Under the pieces are notes generated by a model. That model saw only the letters and a program-made list of their open reading frames with translations, made no database searches and was not told where the DNA came from. Source: a virus. Taken from it: a stretch of 34,488 bases of DNA. The DNA lies in IMG/VR virus record IMGVR_UViG_3300023220_000091, positions 1-34,488 of that record. One strand, 5' to 3'. Positions 30,130 to 34,488 of the stretch are shown piece by piece; position 1 is the first letter of the stretch, and each line of letters opens with the position of its first letter. Made by a program: the position numbers and the translations under genes.

Positions 30130-30500
30130 TGGCTACTAGAGTCACCCCGACAGACGTTAAGGTTATCATTGCAACAACTCTGGCCGATCCTGTTATTCAG
30201 GTCTGGATTGATGCGGCTAACGCTATTGTTAATCAGCAAGCAGCCTGTATCGGCGGTGACGAAGCTTTATTGACGAAAATAGAATTGCAACTATCAGCAC
30301 ACTTTGTGGCGTTGGTAGATCCAAGCTCGGACCGTTCAAAGGCTACAAGTGAAAAAATTGGGCCTCTTGATGTTAATTACAACTCAGCAACGCTTGCCAA
30401 TAACATCAACGATACTGCTTACGGCAAGGCGGCCAACATGTTATCTAACGGTTGCTTAATTCAGACAACTCAAGCTAACGCAACGGTCGAATTCTTCTAA
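30129..30500 (+). CDS. Head-tail adaptor (gp6/DUF4054-like)
   Basis: A 123-residue helical protein (VIIATTLADPVIQVWIDAAN, LTKIELQLSAHFVALVD, ending AYGKAANMLSNGCLIQ). The predominantly helical layout and position after the capsid fit the first head-to-tail connector. This would attach to portal and seal the neck. The subfamily is uncertain. Confidence 0.68.
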   Translation: MATRVTPTDVKVIIATTLADPVIQVWIDAANAIVNQQAACIGGDEALLTKIELQLSAHFVALVDPSSDRSKATSEKIGPLDVNYNSATLANNINDTAYGKAANMLSNGCLIQTTQANATVEFF

Positions 30501-30509
30501 GGAATTTTA

Positions 30510-30869
30510 ATGGCCACTGAAAAACAATTCCAAGATATGGCCGACAGGCTTTTTAATGTCGTATTCGGTGATTTTCGGAAAGTCGCAGTATTAGAGCAAC
30601 TTGGAGATTCTGATTATGCCACCCAAACAACTCCGATTATTGCTACTGATAACACCCAAGGCATTCGCATTGAGTTTGACAAGTCAGAATTTGATGGCCA
30701 AAAAATTCAAATTGGCGACTTTCAAATAATGATATTAAAACAGGGTTTAACTGTTGATGTTCGGGCCGATAATGTTGATCTTACTTTTAATGGTAAGCCA
30801 GTCAATATCATTAACGTTAGTGATGATCCAGCTAATGCGGCTCATATAATTCAAGCGAGGGATAAATAA
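30510..30869 (+). CDS. Head-tail stopper/connector (candidate)
   Basis: A 119-residue protein. It has an N-terminal helical segment (FQDMADRLFNVVFGDF), then beta-rich sequence (KIQIGDFQIMILKQGLTVDV, VDLTFNGKPVNI). This beta-barrel-like layout and its place between adaptor and tail completion genes fit a neck stopper. No specific family is recognised. The stop overlaps the next start by one base. Confidence 0.6.
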   Translation: MATEKQFQDMADRLFNVVFGDFRKVAVLEQLGDSDYATQTTPIIATDNTQGIRIEFDKSEFDGQKIQIGDFQIMILKQGLTVDVRADNVDLTFNGKPVNIINVSDDPANAAHIIQARDK

Positions 30870-31279
30870 TGGCTAAAGCTATCTATAAATATGAAGTTCA
30901 AAACATAGATAAGGTAAAAACATTAATTGAATTACTTGATCGCCACTTTGACGCTTTACCCAATGAGTTACAGCTATCCCTAAAAGAAGTTGCCAACTGT
31001 GATACCTTTGAGCTTGGGTGCGATCAAATAAATTTCATGCTAAGCCGAATAGACGAGGCGAGAGGTCATAAGTTAGACATGAGCGGGGAGTTTAAACTAA
31101 TTGCTGATGGCGAAGAAATTAAGCACACAAACTCAATTAATCTAATAGTTAAAAGCGTAACCTACATTGACTATGAAGATGGAAACCCAAAAATAAAAGG
31201 CGACTCAATAGTTTTAGGTAAGTGCTATCCATCGAAAATGAAGATGACTTATCGTGATGTCACTTTGGCGGAGTGGTAA
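30869..31279 (+). CDS. Neck-region hypothetical protein
   Basis: A 136-residue protein with a helical N-half (KVKTLIELLDRHFDALPNEL) and beta-rich C-half (IVLGKCYPSKMKMTYRDV). It is placed between stopper and the gp10-like gene. It may be a minor neck or tail component. No family is recognised. One-base overlap and consistent codon use show it is real. Confidence 0.6.
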   Translation: MAKAIYKYEVQNIDKVKTLIELLDRHFDALPNELQLSLKEVANCDTFELGCDQINFMLSRIDEARGHKLDMSGEFKLIADGEEIKHTNSINLIVKSVTYIDYEDGNPKIKGDSIVLGKCYPSKMKMTYRDVTLAEW

Positions 31280-31282
31280 CTT

Positions 31283-31648
31283 ATGAGTTTTGAAAATGAT
31301 TTATCAATTGCTGACGAGCTTAGAATCATCATTAATGATGAAAGCAGATTAGTAACAGAAACATTATTTACAAGATTAATTTTTGTTTCACCTGAAGATA
31401 CCGGGGCTTTTAAGGGTAATTGGTTTGTTTCAACTGGCGCCCCTGACCGGTCAATTGATGACTCAAGGCGATCTGGCGAGGCATTGGTTGAAGGCATCGC
31501 AGTTATTGAGACTGCCAAAGAGATTGAATTGCCCACCTTGACCATCTCAAATAATCAGCCATACGGCGAAGATTTAAACTCAGGGACCAGCGATCAAGCG
31601 CCAGCTATGTTTGTTGAGCTAGAAATTCAAAGGGTACAGAATGGCTAA
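31283..31648 (+). CDS. HK97 gp10-like tail completion protein
   Basis: A 121-residue protein. After an N-terminal helix it has VSPEDTGAFKGNWFVSTGAPD (residues about 35-55) and YGEDLNSGTSDQAPAMFVE near the end. The 'PEDTG..KGNW..S.G' block and the 'L..G.S.QAP' block are hallmarks of gp10-like neck proteins. GGAG precedes the ATG by nine bases. It overlaps the next gene by eight bases. Confidence 0.75.
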   Translation: MSFENDLSIADELRIIINDESRLVTETLFTRLIFVSPEDTGAFKGNWFVSTGAPDRSIDDSRRSGEALVEGIAVIETAKEIELPTLTISNNQPYGEDLNSGTSDQAPAMFVELEIQRVQNG

Positions 31649-32045
31649 TGATATAACACTAACGCAACCAGATTTAATTGATCGCCTGCTTGCAGGGTTA
31701 CCGGCAGGATATACCGACGCAACCGTTAAAAAGCCTAACCTATCGTTTATTACCCCATCAGAAACAAAATGGTTGCGTGCAACGGTTTTAACTAATGAAA
31801 CAATTACAGTTACCCCGGATGGATACCAGCGCACATTCGGGTTTTTCGTTGTTGACATATTCTTTCCAAAGGGCTCAGGCGATAAAGCACAATTAGCCGA
31901 CGCTAAAGTCATTCAAGACCTGTTCAACAATCAAGAATTTGGAAACACTAAAACATGGGAAGCAAGCACAGTTGCAGGTGTTGAAGACGGCGCTTGGTTT
32001 AAAATGCAAGTCAGAACAGAATTCTATATGGAAGGTGTACTTTAG
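31641..32045 (+). CDS. Tail terminator protein
   Basis: A 134-residue protein. Layout: an N-terminal helix, a strand with WLRATVLTNETITVTPDGYQRTFG, a VDIFFPKGSG segment, and a beta C-terminus (WFKMQVRTEFYMEG). This matches tail terminators of the gpU/DUF4128 group, which cap the tube and set its length. It is located between gp10-like and tail tube genes, as expected. Start overlaps the previous gene by eight bases. Confidence 0.7.
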   Translation: MANDITLTQPDLIDRLLAGLPAGYTDATVKKPNLSFITPSETKWLRATVLTNETITVTPDGYQRTFGFFVVDIFFPKGSGDKAQLADAKVIQDLFNNQEFGNTKTWEASTVAGVEDGAWFKMQVRTEFYMEGVL

Positions 32046-32059
32046 GAATTACGCCTTTT

Positions 32060-32101
32060 TATGGTAAAGTAAATAAAATTAACATTTGGCGATATGTCGC
32101 C
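32060..32101 (+). promoter_or_regulatory. Possible promoter and hairpin before the tail tube gene
   Basis: An extended -10 (TG at 32062-32063, TAAAGT 32065-32070) lacks a good -35. A perfect hairpin GGCGA-tatg-TCGCC (32088-32101) follows and would be near the 5' end of a transcript started there. It may raise stability of the abundant tail tube mRNA. Confidence 0.35.
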
Positions 32102-32121
32102 ACTAAATCAAAGGTGACAAG

Positions 32122-33309
32122 ATGAGTACCACTGTAAATGATCGCTCGTTGAGCGGTAACGACATAAGCGTTTTTCTCTCCCCACAAACGGTAAAAGGCG
32201 TGATCGATGTATCCCCGGTGTTTGATAAGTTTCGCCGATTAGAAGGTAAAGGGAAAAAGACAATTGCCTATGTAACCTCCAATGAAGTAAAGACAAATCG
32301 TCAAGCACGCCAACAAATTCAAGAAAGCACTACCTTTGCGTCTGAGCTTGGTTTTGAGCTTAATCAATCAACGGCAAAATACCTTGATGGGATGCTTCAC
32401 GGCGACCCTGTTGATAATGGCCTAGTCTCTCAGGTAACTATCGCGGCAGATGCTAACGGGTTTACTGACTCAGGCAATGGCTTTACCGGTCTAGTTGTTG
32501 GTGATTGGTTTCAGATTCTTGGATTCGCTGATACGACTATTAACGGCTTTTATAAAATTGCGGTTAAAAACAGTGATGGCGATATTGAAACTACGCCAGT
32601 TCCGCCAGCTACAGAAGCGGCCGGGGCATCTGTAACCATTGAAAGCGAGAAAACATCTTCAGGTAGCGCCCCCACATACTATGTGGTTCAGAATCGCACA
32701 CTTGACAAATCAGCGGCAGCGGATACGGATTTCAGATCTTTTTTTGATGGTGTAATTAATACCGGATCACTTGAAATTGGTGAAACGGGGATTGTTGCTG
32801 GCACTCTTGCATTAAACATTGAAAGTTTAGTTTCTGGCACTGCCGCTATATCAGGGCAATCCGATAACGCTGTTGACACTTCAGAAGTGGTTAGCTCTAA
32901 CAACAACGTGACCACCATTTATGTGGATGCGATTGATACTGTTTGTGGTGTTAAGTCATTCGGAATTGATTTCAACAACAATTATAGTGGCGATCGATCG
33001 GCTGCATGTGTCGGTGAAAGATATGCATTCGGCGATGTTGAATCAACAGGCGCACTGGTTACTAGGTCGGTGATCTCTAATACATTTGACTGGCGAACCA
33101 AGTTTGAAAATGGTACTCGCTTTGCCTTGGCTGTTTTGATTGAGTTTACCGATGGAAATTGGATGATCATTGAAATGATGCAAGTTGTACTTACTGAGCA
33201 CGATATGGGTGATGGAAGCAATGTTGTGGCCAGCAATGACATGGCGTATGCCTGCGAGGAGGACGACGTCACAGGTGTAACCGTTCAATTGTTTAGGTCA
33301 TTCACTTAG
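32122..33309 (+). CDS. Major tail (tube) protein
   Basis: A 395-residue protein. Its N-terminal half has tail-tube-like sequence (GNDISVFLSPQTVKG, a KTIAYVTSNEVKTNRQARQ segment). After an insert at about residues 105-180 (VSQVTIAADANGFTDSG onwards) it returns to VQNRTLDKSAAADTDFRSFF and NIESLV. The C-terminal half is again beta-rich, as in two-domain tail tubes. It is longer than lambda gpV. It would polymerise into the tail tube; its monopoly between two terminator-like elements suggests high expression. Confidence 0.78.
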   Translation: MSTTVNDRSLSGNDISVFLSPQTVKGVIDVSPVFDKFRRLEGKGKKTIAYVTSNEVKTNRQARQQIQESTTFASELGFELNQSTAKYLDGMLHGDPVDNGLVSQVTIAADANGFTDSGNGFTGLVVGDWFQILGFADTTINGFYKIAVKNSDGDIETTPVPPATEAAGASVTIESEKTSSGSAPTYYVVQNRTLDKSAAADTDFRSFFDGVINTGSLEIGETGIVAGTLALNIESLVSGTAAISGQSDNAVDTSEVVSSNNNVTTIYVDAIDTVCGVKSFGIDFNNNYSGDRSAACVGERYAFGDVESTGALVTRSVISNTFDWRTKFENGTRFALAVLIEFTDGNWMIIEMMQVVLTEHDMGDGSNVVASNDMAYACEEDDVTGVTVQLFRSFT

Positions 33310-33326
33310 AGTACACCTAACCACCA

Positions 33327-33347
33327 AGGGGCTGAGGCCTCTTTTTT
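33327..33347 (+). terminator. Rightward terminator after tail tube gene
   Basis: AGGGGC (33327-33332) pairs with GCCTCT (33337-33342), one G-U, tetraloop TGAG, then six T. It would attenuate transcription after the highly needed tail tube gene. Downstream tail genes would rely on readthrough. Confidence 0.7.
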
Positions 33348-33383
33348 GTGTTATGATTTCTTGATACTAATTTTGGAATAACC

Positions 33384-33782
33384 ATGAACATTGAACTATT
33401 CGCAGAAGATCCAGTAAAAAGAGAAAAAGGCTCACCGTGTTACCTAGATGGCATGGGGACATTTTACGTCAAGCGCGTTGGCTCCATTCCTCAGCAAAAA
33501 GAAATGAAGGAATTAAAAGAACACTTTTACGGATTCGATGATAAAGACATTGATCACGGTAAGTTAATTGCTTACTGGTTGGCTGGTGGCGGCATCACTG
33601 GTTGGGATGATGACGAAGGCACTAAGGGTTTAGAGTTCAACAAAGTTAATGCTAACTCTGTGTTTTTAAATGAAGACCTATGGGAAAGCGCAAACATCGA
33701 GCTATATAATCACGGTGCCAGGTATCAAAACTACCTCCACGATAAAAAGGACGAGGACGTAGAGCAGGTAAAAAAGAGCTAG
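33384..33782 (+). CDS. Tail assembly chaperone, short form (gpG-like)
   Basis: A 132-residue protein. It starts MNIELFAEDPVKREKGSPC and has a basic/acidic helical core (KEMKELKEHFYGFDDKDID), ending in a charged tail, DEDVEQVKKS. Position directly before the tape measure and the slippery A AAA AAG at 33770-33776 just before its stop mark it as the gpG analogue. It should keep the tape measure extended and recruit tube subunits. The longer form is listed separately. Confidence 0.78.
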   Translation: MNIELFAEDPVKREKGSPCYLDGMGTFYVKRVGSIPQQKEMKELKEHFYGFDDKDIDHGKLIAYWLAGGGITGWDDDEGTKGLEFNKVNANSVFLNEDLWESANIELYNHGARYQNYLHDKKDEDVEQVKKS

Positions 33783-34117
33783 CGTATCGAACTGAGGTTG
33801 GGTACGGCGCGGCAGAAGAATCAGTAAGGATGATGTATCAGCAAAGCGGGCAGCTAGAAGAGTTTAACAGGCTAAAGCCCAAGATAACTGCTAAACAGTT
33901 TGCACTGCTTAATGCTTTTACAAGTTTAAGTTTAGAACGCAGATTGGAAAACGGCGGGCCATTACGAATTAAAGACCGTGACATTCATTACTACCAACAC
34001 CACAACGGCTCACACGGTTACGCACCCGATTTATTTATCATGGCAATTCATGAGGTAGATCAAGAATACATAACGCAAACTTGCGATGAATTGCGCCGTA
34101 AAATAAATAAGGGTTAA
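33384..34117 (+). CDS. Tail assembly chaperone, -1 frameshift product (gpGT-like)
   Basis: The heptamer A AAA AAG (33770-33776) is in the correct register (GTA AAA AAG AGC TAG). After a -1 slip the ribosome reads GAG CTA GCG from 33776 and continues open to 34117. The 244-residue fusion adds ELAYRTEVGYGAAEESVRMM and then QSGQLEEFNRLKPKITAKQF, ending in a basic helix. The downstream part would otherwise have no start near it: its first ATGs, at 33830, are inside the conserved-looking segment and lack a strong site. Lambda G-T is the model. Confidence 0.82.
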
Positions 34118-34119
34118 TA

Positions 34120-34488
34120 ATGGCTATTGAACGCTTTATCGATATTGTAATTAGATCTGGTGACGCCGATCGAGAGCTCAGCGACCTAGAACTAAGAATG
34201 ATAAGACTTGGCAGGGCAGCTGATGGCACGGTAACAACGTTAGGTAAGCTAACGAAGGTTGCGGCAGCAGTTGCGGCAGCGGTTGCCACGGTGGCCACCG
34301 CAACAGTGGCAATGGTAAAGTCATCAGCAGACGCCAGGCGCGAGACAGAGCTATTAGCTAGATTAGTCAAAGTCAGCGCTGGCGAATTTACCGCCTTAGC
34401 ATTTGCCACGCGGCAATTTGGGATTAGCGGCGAGCAAATAGCGGATATTTCCAAAGATATTTCAGACAAAGTGGGCGAGTTTTCCGCA
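34120..34488 (+). CDS. Tail tape measure protein, N-terminal part (partial)
   Basis: The gene starts two bases after the chaperone stop and runs off the window, with 123 residues visible. Starts MAIERFIDIVIRSGDADREL; then an Ala/Val-rich stretch (KVAAAVAAAVATVATATVAM) and SADARRETELLARLVKVSAG. This helical, Ala-rich N-terminus is typical of tape measures that set tail length and later pass through the host envelope. The rest lies outside the window. Confidence 0.82.
   Translation, partial: MAIERFIDIVIRSGDADRELSDLELRMIRLGRAADGTVTTLGKLTKVAAAVAAAVATVATATVAMVKSSADARRETELLARLVKVSAGEFTALAFATRQFGISGEQIADISKDISDKVGEFSA

Noticed and set aside
33830-34117. Independent 95-residue gene
   Set aside because: The frame is open upstream to the slippery site, and no strong ribosome binding site precedes the ATGs; a frameshift fusion explains it better.

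Overview
The window is most of the genome of a tailed double-stranded DNA phage or prophage. Its tail modules look siphovirus-like: tail tube protein, a gpG/gpGT-type frameshift pair and the start of a tape measure, with no sheath or baseplate genes seen. The DnaC-type helicase loader, GH24 lysozyme, GTA-type holin, AT-rich composition and dense ATGA overlaps fit a gammaproteobacterial, probably marine, host (Vibrio, Shewanella or Pseudoalteromonas-like). The host assignment is inference. The right end stops inside the tape-measure gene and the left end starts inside a tail-tip gene, so the window looks like a circularly permuted genome opened in the tail module. The missing part would be the rest of the tape measure and the tail-tip genes.

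Layout. 1-2681 (+) is the end of a glycine-rich tail protein and a beta-helix tailspike. 2723-10725 (-) is a long leftward early operon. From its promoter end it carries a Cro-like repressor, small membrane and zinc proteins, a ribbon-helix-helix regulator, a replication initiator with iterons inside it, a zinc/coiled-coil protein, a DnaC loader, many small unknown genes, an HNH/Ref-like nuclease and a DUF1064 protein. 10726-10883 is a divergent control region with two back-to-back sigma70-type promoters. 10884-15868 (+) is the rightward early operon with a RecT annealing protein, a YqaJ/lambda-type exonuclease, a coiled-coil protein, an HNH homing endonuclease and a PapB-like regulator. 15858-18303 (+) is lysis and small membrane proteins, with a strongly structured intergenic RNA at 17111-17231. 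18461-21181 (+) is a block of small accessory genes including a YopX-domain protein. 21169-34488 (+) is the late region: promoter, structured leader, tRNA-Asn, terminase, portal, head, connector and tail genes.

How it works together. The initiator and DnaC should open the iteron origin and load host DnaB. The exonuclease and RecT would recombine or concatenate DNA, terminase would package it through the portal, and lysozyme and holin would release progeny. No integrase, CI-type repressor, transposase or CRISPR array is visible, so lysogeny is neither shown nor excluded.

Most notable: a structured RNA with a 25-position helix (17111-17231); a homing endonuclease that appears to have split the 5' end of a regulator gene and supplied a replacement start (14451-15401); an in-frame UGA in a small early gene (4771-4773); a lambda-like iteron array (9091-9190); a 12-base perfect anti-16S Shine-Dalgarno in the tRNA leader (21244-21255); and a classic -1 slippery heptamer (33770-33776).
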